From the NCBI GenBank assembly GCA_944470555.2, contig OX104128.1, positions 40,407,920 to 40,471,919 on the forward strand: DNA of 64,000 bases, read 5' to 3'. How positions within the stretch are numbered: position 1 is the first letter of the stretch; each line of letters opens with the position of its first letter. Made by a program: the position numbers and the translations under genes. This DNA comes from Heterobilharzia americana (taxonomy: Eukaryota > Platyhelminthes > Trematoda > Strigeidida > Schistosomatidae). Positions 48,201 through 51,929 of this stretch are shown here, piece after piece. A model generated the notes under the pieces. That model ran no database searches. It saw nothing but the letters and a program-made list of their open reading frames with translations, and was not told the origin of the DNA.

Positions 48201-50687
48201 CATCTTTTATCTCAGTGTTTTCTAAACTGATGTGCTGATGTGAGGTGTGACAACTTGGACCGTTATGCAGTAATGCCTAGTCCTATTTTGATGATAAAAC
48301 TGTGGGATCAAGTCACTGACCAATTCTATTCCGTGACCATTTCTCTAAACACTACTCTATTTGGCTTCACGTATTCAGTGGCCTAGGTCCATTTATTATA
48401 ATCAAAAGTCGCAAATATTTCTCCCAAGCGCTTATAACCTACTTATCCCCCAAATCATAGGTTAGATTCCTGACATGTTCATGTACCACTGGCTTTCATT
48501 TTATTGCATTTGGAGCCTACTGATATCTTCCAACAAAGAATGATATGAAAAAAATATGCCAACAGACTAAGACTGTTTTGAATTAAAAACATATCGGACT
48601 AATGTTGTGGTTAGACTAGACATAAATGTATGCTTGAATTTCAAGTAGTCACTCCTCAAGACACTCATTATACACGACTAAATGTTGACTCAACGTAAGA
48701 CAAACTTTTAACTTTCATGTATAGATGCTGGTAAGCTCCGGGCACACAAGCCAGGGACGACAGATTATTAAACCAGATATGCAAATTGGTGAGACCGGTA
48801 AGCATCGATGGGTGGTTTCTAATGTCAGTTGGTTGCAACACGTCTAGTTAGCATTCACCACTGGCATACTAAATATAGATGTCAATTAGAAAGGTGACAG
48901 CCAGCAACTAAAACATCTTCCAAGTAGTAAAAACGATTGGTAGCACACACGTGGAGCACTAAAACCCATTATCTGTCAACTTATCAGATATCTGATAACC
49001 AGTTTAAAGTATCTTTAAAGTCAATCTCGCAATTACTATCCACACAACTTCTGGCTTCAGTTGACCCAATACTGCACTGTTTGTGAGGTAAGAACTCTCT
49101 GTGATCGTAAAATTGAGAATGAACAAAAGGATACTAACTGCTACTACTAATACTACTAATAACAATGATAATAATAACGACGATATTATTATGTTGGCAC
49201 ATGGATTATATGCCAGGTTTACAAGCACAATCCAACTGCCCATTTAATGTTTTTTTCCAGAGACCCCCAATTTGTCTTCCTCAAAAAGGCCTCAAAATGT
49301 CAGAAAATCCAGGCTGGCAAAAGAAACTAATAGAAATAGGAGATTATGGGTTTGAACTTTCATCTTAGTTAGATCATTAGGTACCCTCAAATACTGTATG
49401 ATTTTGCAGAAAACCAGTCATTTATTTTTGTATACAGTTCTGAGATTTACTCCAATGATGTAGATGAGCTGTACGTTGGAAACCTGTACTCTGTATATTT
49501 GTACATCCACATTACTATTGTCTTACTTTATTTCTGTTTTAAATATTAGTAGCGCGTAAAAAGTTGAAGGACAACACTGAAAGTAAGGATCAGAAAGACG
49601 ATGTGCTTTTTATTCAAGTGGCTTTTCGTATCTTGAGTGTTGAACATTACAATCTAGCTCCCAGTTAATTTGAGTTTGTCGTTTACTCAAAAATGAGTCA
49701 GGGGACACAGACTTAGGAAACAGTGGCATGACTGTCCTCTTCCCTAACAATCTGAACTGCAACCTTTGGATGCCAATGATAGGAACATATTTATAAAATA
49801 AAAACTATAAAACCGAAACTTACTTTTCTGTAAATCTGCATCACAGCTACACTCCTTTTTGAAAACAGAAGTTAAGATGGAAGACCATGCATTAAAAGCA
49901 GCCTGAATAGAGTAATATGCAGTGAGTGATTAACATACCTCCTTGACACTAGAACTTCTCCTGTCGTCACCAGTTATAATCCTGTGGAACGTATGAGAAA
50001 ATCCTGGAAGAAGACTCTTCATTGAATTGATGAAAAGTGCAGATGAGTCACCAGCGCCACAAATATTATCCATAGGAACCGCTATTAGTGACAGAGTGTA
50101 AAGGGAATTCAAACATATATCACGATTCTTAGAGTGTTCACTCAGATTCAGTAGGAAGGAGCAAATATGACTAATTGTCGGCAAGTTGTCTGGTGCGAAC
50201 ACAGATATCAAGTCACTACAGAATAAATGACTCCAATCAGAGAACTTGCTTGTGTTTTATGGATGAGAAAAAAGAATTCAGTGACAAAATAATCGCCAAA
50301 CTACACTCTTCAGACAGCGAATCCCACAAGTTCCGACCAGGATTCTTAGTGGTTACTAAAAACAATGTACTGCTCATATCGTCAAGGAATTCAACAGAGG
50401 TCCGAGATTTGTCAAAACCGATCGAAACGTTGAATAGCTGACGATACAACTTGTATATGGACTCAATTTCATCGTTCCTCAAATTCCTGAAAGAAATGTT
50501 TTTTGAAACGTATGCATACTCCCTGAAAAGAAGAGAGCGAAGAGACACGTGTGCTTGGTCAAAGACGAAGTGGAGGTCATCTTTCCCACACTGTTCTAAA
50601 AGAAGGCTCAAGGCCCTCAGGGAACTTTTAGCATCTTTATCAAACATTTCTGCGTAGCAACCAGCTATAGGTAAGTTCTCGTCAAAC
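1229..50687 (-). CDS. TTI1: TTI1 (TELO2-interacting protein 1) homologue, 19 exons, lacks only the first coding exon
   Basis: HEAT-repeat scaffold of the TTT complex (TELO2-TTI1-TTI2), which stabilises and matures PIKK kinases with HSP90 (family knowledge). Exons, 5' to 3': 50687-50250, 50215-49939, 49902-49824, 46313-45819, 40716-40468, 39496-39374, 36839-36720, 33844-33808, 28686-28371, 24131-23956, 21078-20850, 15008-14916, 11239-10979, 8719-8614, 5310-5228, 4056-3941, 1619-1532, 1474-1388, 1288-1229. All 18 joins keep frame and give 1,143 residues plus a stop; vertebrate TTI1 has roughly 1,090. The best landmark is NADYLVSNITLDL (about residue 780), matching the conserved NSDYLVNGISLNL-type motif. 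Others are the segment ending RIITGD and VMLRCIHLM. All introns are GT-AG except intron 1 (GC-AG). The first coding exon is missing: exon 1 begins with one split-codon base after a good acceptor. Confidence 0.93.
1388..1474 (-). CDS. TTI1: TTI1 exon 18
   Basis: 87 nt, phase 0 on both sides, acceptor ttttttatag, donor CAACAG/gtgtgt. SLQSVINVLVIYLDDSQPEG corresponds to [20 protein letters not shown] of TTI1. Confidence 0.9.
1532..1619 (-). CDS. TTI1: TTI1 exon 17
   Basis: 88 nt, acceptor gataatag, donor GAGAA/gtaact. YRVQKRLLKELGPLCRE corresponds to FKLQLAVLQGLGPLCE of TTI1. It is followed by a 57-nt intron (1475-1531). Confidence 0.92.
1862..2765 (-). mobile_element. RTE-like (SR2-type) retrotransposon 3' fragment
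   Basis: The antisense frame at 2343-2765 is shifted and degenerate. It still shows DTGEISDYLSEDEYTVLQTV and FDHRCLRRIARAWWNH, the C-terminal RTE motif FDHRCLRRIARVWWEHRVSN. Downstream (2340 to 1862) is the 3' UTR found in other copies in this window, with the shared blocks caacgtagaac and gttcaagt...cacagtag. It is 5'-truncated and not coding. Confidence 0.88.
3640..3745 (+). mobile_element. Sm-alpha-type hammerhead SINE fragment
   Basis: It holds gatgcaggtacatcaggctg followed by the hammerhead core CTGACGA at 3699-3705, stem II GTCC...(T)GAC, and GAGA where GAAA is expected. Upstream sequence cgagtcccaatgggaacaa matches the SINE pair near 29.8 kb. The altered GAAA and weak stem II suggest it no longer cleaves. 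Confidence 0.7.
3941..4056 (-). CDS. TTI1: TTI1 exon 16
   Basis: 116 nt, acceptor attgttttag, donor GTAAG/gttagt. AFELLTVLSKVAGNFIRSR followed by SSEIIPPL matches AFKVLRTLGSKCGDFLRSR...KDVLPKL of TTI1. Confidence 0.94.
4057..5227 (-). other. TTI1 intron 15
   Basis: It contains the plus-strand retroelement tail at about 4800-4890. 4060-4800 has no readable frame; some of it may be the decayed body of that same element. 4891-5227 shows nothing I recognise. Confidence 0.7.
4800..4890 (+). mobile_element. Retroelement 3' end with (ATT)n tail
   Basis: The sequence gaattcaacattgtatcaca, then TTTGGAATAAAGTCATTATT and an ATT run to 4890. The same end, inverted, lies at 13024-13160. The family is not identified; the form is a non-LTR 3' tail. 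Confidence 0.6.
5228..5310 (-). CDS. TTI1: TTI1 exon 15
   Basis: 83 nt, acceptor tttttctag, donor AAAAG/gtaagt. LLLPTVHHIWGSLMKRF corresponds to LLPLAHQAWPSLVHRL of TTI1. Confidence 0.93.
6400..6475 (-). mobile_element. Decayed hammerhead SINE fragment
   Basis: On the minus strand: gtgcaggtacatg, then CAGATGA (consensus CTGATGA, plus-strand 6432-6438), a broken stem II, GAAG where GAAA is expected, and GCGTCCTAGATT around the cleavage site. The order of parts matches the Sm-alpha hammerhead, but several core bases have changed. Confidence 0.6.
6638..7364. repeat. Large foldback (inverted) repeat, arms over 300 bp
   Basis: The left arm 6638-6979 is the reverse complement of the right arm 7053-7364, with a 73-bp spacer. 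The ends read attcgatttgtttatttg and caaataaacaaaccgaat. Internal pairs include atatctctggtataggtgtt and the block around catgattatgagtag. Identity is about 85% by eye. The left arm has an extra CT tract (6901-6925). No protein is encoded. It could be a foldback or MITE-like element, or two copies of one repeat inserted in opposite directions. Confidence 0.85.
6901..6925. repeat. (CT)n microsatellite
   Basis: A 25-base CT run inside the left arm of the foldback repeat and absent from the right arm. Confidence 0.95.
7632..8234. repeat. Second foldback repeat
   Basis: The left arm 7632-7833 and right arm 8053-8234 are imperfect reverse complements. The shared blocks are atgaatccaaggtcgtgtat near the outer end and gtctctt-tgt-cggtta at the inner end, and the spacer is about 219 bp. 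It lies 270 bp from the first foldback and has different arm sequence. No coding content. Confidence 0.8.
8614..8719 (-). CDS. TTI1: TTI1 exon 14
   Basis: 106 nt, acceptor ttttttctag, donor AATG/gtgagt. VMLRCIHLMADGNPKLRIL matches the TTI1 motif VMERCIHLLSDKNLQIRL almost exactly and begins the conserved C-terminal HEAT array. Confidence 0.94.
8720..10978 (-). other. TTI1 intron 13
   Basis: It contains an antisense RTE-like remnant (8826-9795). 9800-10978 has no frame or repeat I can identify. Confidence 0.75.
8826..9795 (-). mobile_element. RTE-like (SR2-type) retrotransposon 3' fragment
   Basis: The antisense frame 9794-9423 encodes the end of the RTE RT region: YVDHFTYSGSRIS, ELVANEILARIQKA and FGNLRHLWRR, the usual FTYLGS...NLRHLWRR order. 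Below 9420 comes the shared 3' UTR with caacgtagaac at about 8830. The C-terminal FDHRCLRRI part is frameshifted or lost. Confidence 0.88.
10979..11239 (-). CDS. TTI1: TTI1 exon 13
   Basis: 261 nt, phase 0 on both sides. The acceptor is ctactcttag and the donor is GAAGAA/gtgagt. It encodes a basic stretch (KTLRRISKTRSLHH), a long acidic disordered stretch, and then FPDHLQIVEE, the start of the helix that continues in exon 14. Vertebrate TTI1 has an acidic linker at the same place. Confidence 0.9.
12087..12405 (-). mobile_element. RTE-like 3' UTR fragment
   Basis: Antisense copy of the common tail: caacgcagaacctcacatac, gttcaagttgcg, ccacagtagtatacaaagaa and, further on, accaagagttctc-type sequence shared with 1862-2340 and 8826-9130. 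Only the 3' UTR remains. Confidence 0.82.
13024..13160 (-). mobile_element. Retroelement 3' end with (ATT)n tail, inverted
   Basis: Read on the minus strand it gives gaattccatactgtctcaaa, TTTGGAATAAGGCTATTATT and a long ATT run. This is the same 3' end as the plus-strand copy at 4800-4890. The AAT microsatellite at 13034-13086 is its tail, with an interruption at 13087-13090. Confidence 0.65.
13921..14033. repeat. Small imperfect hairpin
   Basis: gactgaaggtgaaatgaaaa (from 13923) pairs with the inverse of ttttcagttcaccttcaatc (ending about 14025), with a 30-base loop that holds a box-B-like gactcgaactagc. Probably two SINE ends head to head. Confidence 0.65.
14330..14650 (-). mobile_element. 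Decayed RTE-like fragment
   Basis: Antisense. Blocks such as cctttgatggacggtcatat match the equivalent region in the better copy at 1862-2765 (cctctgatagatagtcggat), with the same order of flanking sequence. No open frame survives. Confidence 0.6.
14916..15008 (-). CDS. TTI1: TTI1 exon 12
   Basis: 93 nt, phase 0 on both sides, acceptor tgtttacag, donor AATT/gtatat. It encodes an acidic start (TDDTSLEDKS) and the helix NLNGFLVAFKSLI, placed where TTI1 has SVLHALMAALAQW. Because the exon is a multiple of three, skipping it would also keep frame, so its inclusion rests on this alignment. Confidence 0.7.
15303..15375 (-). mobile_element. RTE-like 3' UTR scrap
   Basis: caacgtagaaccgcatacac and gacccaagttgccata correspond to the start of the shared RTE 3' UTR in other copies. 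It is only about 70 bases long. Confidence 0.55.
15869..16035. repeat. Inverted pair of SINE-like fragments
   Basis: tacctggctgtccgtatctt followed by ggtaggtgg (left) is inverted at 15990-16035 as cccacctaccgaaatctgag then cagccaggta. The right copy carries a box-B-like ggtcacgggtttcaacgc. Related fragments are at 27295-27365, 35225-35345 and 38020-38115. Confidence 0.65.
17430..20350 (+). mobile_element. Decayed BEL/Pao-type LTR retrotransposon (gag-pol remnant)
   Basis: The gag part at 17570-18420 is shifted between frames. It includes GPRLFDGNPVKYPHFMK, LMHLIRRCTAIAAGTI and GPKELIEFLDNFLTYRN, the pattern of the DUF1759 gag region of BEL/Pao elements. 18903-19157 keeps an open frame with NKPHLCGVPLTRLKDKEMKL followed by VLEERHEGED, the conserved segment at the protease/RT border. 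Near 20220-20290, MHMKVMVYGLIITPN resembles an RT motif. Frameshifts and stops are common, no LTRs were found, and a SINE splits gag from pol. Confidence 0.8.
18585..18760 (+). mobile_element. Hammerhead SINE (CTGAGGA type) nested in the BEL/Pao remnant
   Basis: The hammerhead layout is clear: stem I GCACTG (18640-18645) pairs with CAGTGC (18680-18685); core CTGAGGA at 18646-18652; stem II GTCC (18653-18656) with GGAC (18664-18667); GGAA instead of GAAA at 18668-18671; cleavage triplet GTC at 18677-18679. Upstream is a box-B-like gtcctgagtcttatccctgg. It interrupts the BEL/Pao element between gag and protease, so it inserted later. Confidence 0.75.
20850..21078 (-). CDS. TTI1: TTI1 exon 11, signature motif
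   Basis: 229 nt, acceptor aacaatttcag, donor ACACAG/gtaatg. It holds the family signature SELITDNADYLVSNITLDL, equivalent to the LINQNSDYLVNGISLNLRH region of vertebrate TTI1. This is the strongest single piece of evidence for the gene's identity. Confidence 0.95.
21226..22340 (-). mobile_element. Penelope-like element remnant with terminal repeats
   Basis: The antisense frames 22144-21665 and 21927-21724 overlap by frameshift. They encode the RT end (TGVFRKVAHLDQILNYGSN, ISCIEALFKREKTHYS), then LPYLKNVPEVTTRLL and the start of a Cys-containing GIY-YIG linker (CRNCEKRYIE). This is the RT-to-endonuclease order of Penelope-like elements. The flanks 21252-21337 and 22163-22245 are direct repeats. 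An inverted copy of the same end follows at 22247-22340. Such mixed direct and inverted ends are typical of this class. Confidence 0.85.
22198..22288. repeat. Hairpin at the Penelope-like terminus
   Basis: gaagctttcactatcattct (22199 on) folds onto agaatgacaatgaaagcttc (ending 22287), with a 9-base loop around 22238-22246. Stems are about 40 bp with few mismatches. Confidence 0.85.
22960..23165 (+). mobile_element. Hammerhead SINE (CTGAGGA type), best preserved
   Basis: The pol III-like head is ttggctcaatggtaacgtgc (box A) and ggtcacgggtctaatccctg (box B-like). The hammerhead follows: stem I GCACTG at 23057-23062, core CAGAGGA at 23063-23069 (one change from CTGANGA), stem II GTCC/GGAC (23070-23073/23081-23084), intact GAAA at 23085-23088, and cleavage GTC at 23094-23096 followed by CAGTTC. 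The 3' part tttcctttgttcctccaact matches the copy at 18700. Confidence 0.8.
23956..24131 (-). CDS. TTI1: TTI1 exon 10
   Basis: 176 nt, acceptor catctacag, donor TCAAG/gttagt. ARVCLDQVAKNCKYS corresponds to the helix ending in VCRACGYDS that comes just before the NSDYLV motif in TTI1. The exon happens to start with ATG, but this is an internal codon. Confidence 0.92.
24370..24660 (+). mobile_element. RTE-like 3' end
   Basis: Sense copy of the common tail: cagtggttgagaactcttgg, then atggctg, ggcgcagatgtattcactgc, and the 3' UTR with ctactgtgaagtgtggcaac and gttgattatgtctgtttgtc. The order is the same as at 43300-43540 and 48030-48310. Confidence 0.8.
25127..26703 (+). mobile_element. CR1-like non-LTR retrotransposon, copy B with 3' end
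   Basis: The sense copy carries the same RT core as 1-809, including the two nonsense codons just before the FDSVP motif, then 3' sequence. 26053-26301 retains an open 3'-terminal frame with SELLEKDCAILHATLK. The element ends with GAATAAACCC and an imperfect ATT tract at about 26680-26703. Homology with copy A begins exactly at 25127, and the element is strongly 5'-truncated. It lies in TTI1 intron 9, antisense to the gene. Confidence 0.85.
26676..26703 (+). repeat. (ATT)n tail
   Basis: Imperfect ATT run forming the 3' tail of the CR1-like copy B. Confidence 0.8.
27295..27365 (+). mobile_element. SINE-like fragment
   Basis: gtcataagttcaaactccat then cccacctatcaaagtttgag matches the right copies at 15975-16035 and 38060-38110. 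The ttcaaactcc is a decayed box B. Confidence 0.5.
28371..28686 (-). CDS. TTI1: TTI1 exon 9
   Basis: 316 nt, acceptor tcttttcgtag, donor ACAG/gtgagt. It starts SLLSLYFDPDIL and holds a long Asn/Asp/Ser-rich stretch, then the helix SLTICLLLEMFCTVSQ. This matches the variable central linker of TTI1, which is poorly conserved in all lineages. Confidence 0.88.
29740..29890 (-). mobile_element. Sm-alpha-type hammerhead SINE (minus copy of pair)
   Basis: Minus-strand order: ggcctagtggataactttgt (box A-like), ggcgtttgaagcgatgg, gactcgagtctc (box B-like), gtgcaggtatgtcc, core CTGACGA (plus-strand 29778-29784), stem II GTCC with a mutated partner, CTAAAC in place of CGAAAC, then a TGGATTC stem I return. 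The cleavage triplet reads GTA instead of GTC. Recognisable but probably inactive. Confidence 0.8.
29945..30100 (+). mobile_element. Sm-alpha-type hammerhead SINE (plus copy of pair)
   Basis: tagtggcctagtagatagta (box A-like), tgtggcgtttgaagcgatgg, ggctcgagtc (box B-like, 30001-30010), then the ribozyme: stem I ATCCAG (30045-30050) with CTGGAT (30084-30089), core CTGACGA (30051-30057), stem II GTCC (30058-30061)/GGAC (30068-30071), GACA for GAAA (30072-30075), and cleavage GTC (30081-30083). One core base differs from the active consensus. Confidence 0.85.
30690..31480 (-). mobile_element. Penelope-like element remnant with GIY-YIG domain
   Basis: Antisense. MNNYPVKLFRKIEN and SKSWTSTIVLAYRSHTSDEI (31098-30916) form the RT-to-linker region, with VYKIKCSDCNAIYIAKTSRE following at about 30915-30830. 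The latter is the Cys-Cys-plus-YIG form of the GIY-YIG endonuclease (YIG is YIA here), followed by Arg and an EHRKA helix. The RT part above 31100 is decayed. It is a different subfamily from the copy at 21.2-22.3 kb. Confidence 0.82.
33808..33844 (-). CDS. TTI1: TTI1 exon 8, 37-nt microexon
   Basis: 37 nt between acceptor caactttag and donor TT/gtaagtt, encoding DKISRSERKHVIL with its split codons. It is the only way I found to join exon 7 (phase 1 out) to exon 9 (phase 2 in); a direct join gives a stop after three codons. Confidence 0.78.
35225..35345 (-). mobile_element. tRNA-like SINE fragment
   Basis: On the minus strand: gtggctcaatgatttcggga (box A-like), gtgggtcatgggttcgaacc (exact GGTTCGAA box B, plus-strand 35271-35281) and cgctccgcctagcaaggttt. 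The last part continues into ggcagccaggtag, shared with 15.9-16.0 and 38.1 kb. Not a tRNA gene: no acceptor or anticodon arm forms. Confidence 0.7.
35530..35690 (+). mobile_element. Possible RTE-like 3' UTR tail
   Basis: gggaagtgtgacgacttgga then tggtaacagagcg and ttgttatgtctgtctctgac resemble the end of the RTE UTR (gtgtgacaacttggaccgtt). The coding part is absent. Confidence 0.5.
36285..36400 (+). mobile_element. SINE-like fragment with box A and B
   Basis: aactggatggtaacgccgtc and tggtcccaggtctggttcct match the head of the hammerhead SINE at 22960. The following gtattgcagaaaagttccaa is where that SINE has its hammerhead (gcactgcagaggagtcc), here decayed. Confidence 0.6.
36720..36839 (-). 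CDS. TTI1: TTI1 exon 7
   Basis: 120 nt, with a strong acceptor (tctgctttcatag) and donor AATG/gtgagt. It encodes ETVDLFLDTCRDIMDE followed by a hydrophobic helix ending ILGGIAGYIN, corresponding to LVDHFMELY...AAMILNELVTGAAG of TTI1. Confidence 0.9.
38020..38115 (+). mobile_element. SINE-like fragment
   Basis: gttcggaacacagctccatc, taccgaagtttgag and gagccaggtactatcac match the 3' half of the SINE-like repeats at 15975-16035 and 27295-27365. Confidence 0.5.
38660..38735 (-). mobile_element. Decayed Sm-alpha hammerhead fragment
   Basis: Minus strand: aagtacatccaactgacgag with core CTGACGA (plus-strand 38704-38710), stem II GTCC...(A)GAC, CTAAAA for CGAAAC, and caggattcactg as the stem I return. 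Only the ribozyme end of the SINE remains. Confidence 0.65.
39166..39234. repeat. (TA)n microsatellite
   Basis: 69 bases of uninterrupted TA, likely to vary in length between individuals and hard to assemble. Confidence 0.98.
39374..39496 (-). CDS. TTI1: TTI1 exon 6
   Basis: 123 nt. The acceptor after a T-rich run ends cttgcag at 39497; the donor is CAAA/gtacgtg. It encodes FQHFRDHSTLMLLQAIAGKL, matching the TTI1 pattern of an aromatic FxFFTDE run followed by a FMLLRQVCQLLG-like helix. A nearer acceptor (atttcag) would break frame with exon 5, so the longer exon was chosen. Confidence 0.82.
39497..40467 (-). other. TTI1 intron 5
   Basis: 971 bases. I see no mobile element and no conserved frame in it. 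Confidence 0.7.
40468..40716 (-). CDS. TTI1: TTI1 exon 5
   Basis: 249 nt, phase 1 in and out. The acceptor (gaaatag) is weak, but the frame fits and the donor (TCAA/gtaagtg) is good. The product aligns with the TTI1 stretch containing LSLLLGYLKLLG and the next helix: here MNFNIFYGFSFVLVKD, then FFHRFCSALAKFLTF. Confidence 0.85.
40717..45818 (-). other. TTI1 intron 4
   Basis: 5.1 kb with a long, badly decayed sense RTE-like copy at about 42050-43560 (possibly from 41630). 40720-41600 and 43570-45818 show no clear feature. A short minus frame at 45579-45779 lacks a usable acceptor. Confidence 0.7.
42050..43560 (+). mobile_element. RTE-like (SR2-type) retrotransposon, long decayed copy
   Basis: Sense. 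Pieces of the RT can be read in order across frames: RSGISLTNIISKTLGSIV, NQAGFRSERGSINQV, later RVHCTTVRSVLSCYSAETWP, then the tail with cacctctgcatgaagtctct and the 3' UTR (ctttgaagtgcggcaacttg near 43455). Many stops and frameshifts; not functional. Sequence from about 41630 (accttgacgtagtggttggg) may be the 5' part. Confidence 0.78.
45819..46313 (-). CDS. TTI1: TTI1 exon 4
   Basis: 495 nt, the longest exon: acceptor gtttgtag, donor TTGG/gtaagt. It contains SSEWIATTVSHITTLVS and NVRLSTAFARWLGVLLLKC, which follow the pattern of the TTI1 segment (ADWVKKT...KVRLELVELVEDLLLKC). Alternating amphipathic helices fit HEAT repeats. Confidence 0.92.
46314..49823 (-). other. TTI1 intron 3
   Basis: It contains a sense RTE tail at 47690-48310. 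46560-47000 on the plus strand reads for short distances like old coding sequence (for example TLDHILIPFKSQHVMVAV) that I cannot place. 48330-49820 shows nothing clear. Confidence 0.65.
47690..48310 (+). mobile_element. RTE-like (SR2-type) retrotransposon 3' fragment
   Basis: Sense. It starts inside the RT C-terminus (AVRSVLLYGCETA, FDRRCFLSVRHVM in shifted frames) and continues through gacatggcttagaatcaatc and ggcacaaatgtatcc into the 3' UTR ending gcctagtcctattttgatga. Same 3' end as the copy at 54705-55570. Confidence 0.85.
49824..49902 (-). CDS. TTI1: TTI1 exon 3
   Basis: 79 nt, acceptor ctattcag, donor AAAA/gtaagt. It encodes AAFNAWSSILTSVFKK and neighbours, aligned to the SSLKIFYKTVSFIM helix of TTI1. 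It ends with one base that forms an Arg codon with exon 4. Confidence 0.9.
49903..49938 (-). other. 36-nt mini-intron (TTI1 intron 2)
   Basis: It runs from gtatgt to ctattcag and separates two exons that join in phase 0. With intron 1 it gives the schistosome pattern of mini-introns at the 5' end followed by very large introns. Confidence 0.88.
49939..50215 (-). CDS. TTI1: TTI1 exon 2
   Basis: 277 nt, ending in phase 0 at donor GAG/gtatgt. It includes SMKSLLPGFSHTFHRIITGD, matching the vertebrate [20 protein letters not shown] segment almost position for position. This is one of the most conserved parts of the N-terminal half. Confidence 0.92.
50216..50249 (-). other. 34-nt GC-AG mini-intron (TTI1 intron 1)
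   Basis: The donor reads AA/gcaagt, the usual GC-type donor consensus, and the acceptor reads ctgtag. Using the neighbouring GT (CAA/gttctc) would put a TGA at the join. The GC donor restores frame, and the joined protein (SSIKH-N-DLISVF) aligns residue for residue with vertebrate TTI1. Very small 5' introns are typical of schistosome genes. Confidence 0.8.
50250..50687 (-). CDS. TTI1: TTI1 exon 1 of this model (N-terminal HEAT region)
   Basis: 438 nt, entering with one base of a split codon and leaving with two. The acceptor is a pyrimidine-rich run ending cttacag at 50688. It encodes model residues 1-145, including EECSLAIILSLNSFF, which aligns without gaps to the EELKLAVIQGLS region of vertebrate TTI1. 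An internal ATG at 50647 could start translation, but the in-frame codons upstream of it (FDENLPIAGCYAE) and the acceptor argue for splicing from a short upstream exon. That exon would add about 20 residues, and I did not find it. Confidence 0.88.
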
Positions 50688-51929
50688 CTGTAAGAAAGTT
50701 ATTGCACGGGGTGAAAAGAAGAGTATGCGGAAGGTTGGTAGCTGCAATCCATTCCGAGAGCACGAGAATCTGACACAGAAACAAGAAACAAGAGGAAAAT
50801 GTGTGAAACTAAAGAATCGAGATAACAGTCAGTTAAAATGCATGCATCGAACATTAGAATAGGTACGTTGTAATAATAGGTGGCCGTAAGAGGATTTCAA
50901 AAGAAACTGGCTGTAGCATTTAAATTGGTCATGGTCACTTTTCCAAAGAACTTACGAATATACGTATGTGACAGGCGCACCCTTGATTTGTATGCACTGT
51001 GATATATTTTTTTTACATCCTAATCCTTCTTACTCAGGGTACCAACGAATTTTAGGAGCCAATCTAACAACTAATAAAATATTTTAGTAGTTGCTAAAGC
51101 TATGTGGTAAATCACTTTACTATAAAAATAAATCGGGCTAGATTTATCTTACAAAATCAATTTTGAGGCCAAAATATGGAAGTCTTATCGTTCATTTCAG
51201 TAGTCCGCGGTAGCACTATCAGGTTAACTTAAAATAACATTTACCAAATGACCCCACTGAGTAATTAGTGCTATCTCGTCAGTTCATTGAGAATTTGATT
51301 TACTTTCAAGGTCATTTGTGAATTCCACCAACATACAGCTTCCAATAGTGCAAGCATGGAAAATTCCAATATCCCATATCGAATATCTTTTTATGAGGCA
51401 GTTTAAAACAAGTGACTTATTCTCATTCGCTTCCAGGCCTTTCGCAGCGGTTCCAGATCTTTGGTGGATTCCAATGTAGTAGGTTTATCCACTCATCTTT
51501 TATAGCTCTGGTTAGCTTGATAGGCAGTCGGGTGTTGATTAAATTTGTAGAGACTGTGAGGTTTTTCCAAGGATTATGATTCCGACGAGTTCCTCAGGTG
51601 TCGTTTCATCAGACAATTGGTCAAACAGGTTGTAAAAAGACGTCCGGAGAAATCATGAGAAAGGAACTGTGGAGAAAAAAATAAAAAGCCGATAAGATGA
51701 AAGGAGGCGAAAACGGAGGAGAGAAATCTAGGTAGACTCATGAGAGATAAGTAATAGACAGAACATTTCATAGATTGTGTGAGAAAATACAGTAAGAGAG
51801 AAGAGAAGCAGCAAGCAAGATAATAGTGAGGGTTTTGGGAATAGTGATGGTACTACTATTCGTTGGAGGTGGTAAAAGAAGGGGATATCTACACGGAGGT
51901 ATAAGATTGAATCAGGTGCACGATGATAG
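50688..51929. other. TTI1 upstream region
   Basis: It should hold the missing TTI1 first exon and promoter. A minus-strand ATG at about 50741 opens MDCSYQPSAYSSFHP, but the following GT would leave a 20-nt intron and the wrong phase. Another at about 50851 opens a longer frame with no phase-2 donor. I see no TATA box that I trust. 51420-51630 looks like old repeat sequence. Confidence 0.45.

Noticed and set aside
50175..50657. Plus-strand open frames of 88 and 68 codons
   Set aside because: Antisense of TTI1 exons 1-2.
50700..50745. MDCSYQPSAYSSFHP as the first TTI1 exon
   Set aside because: It would leave a 20-nt intron and the wrong phase for exon 1.
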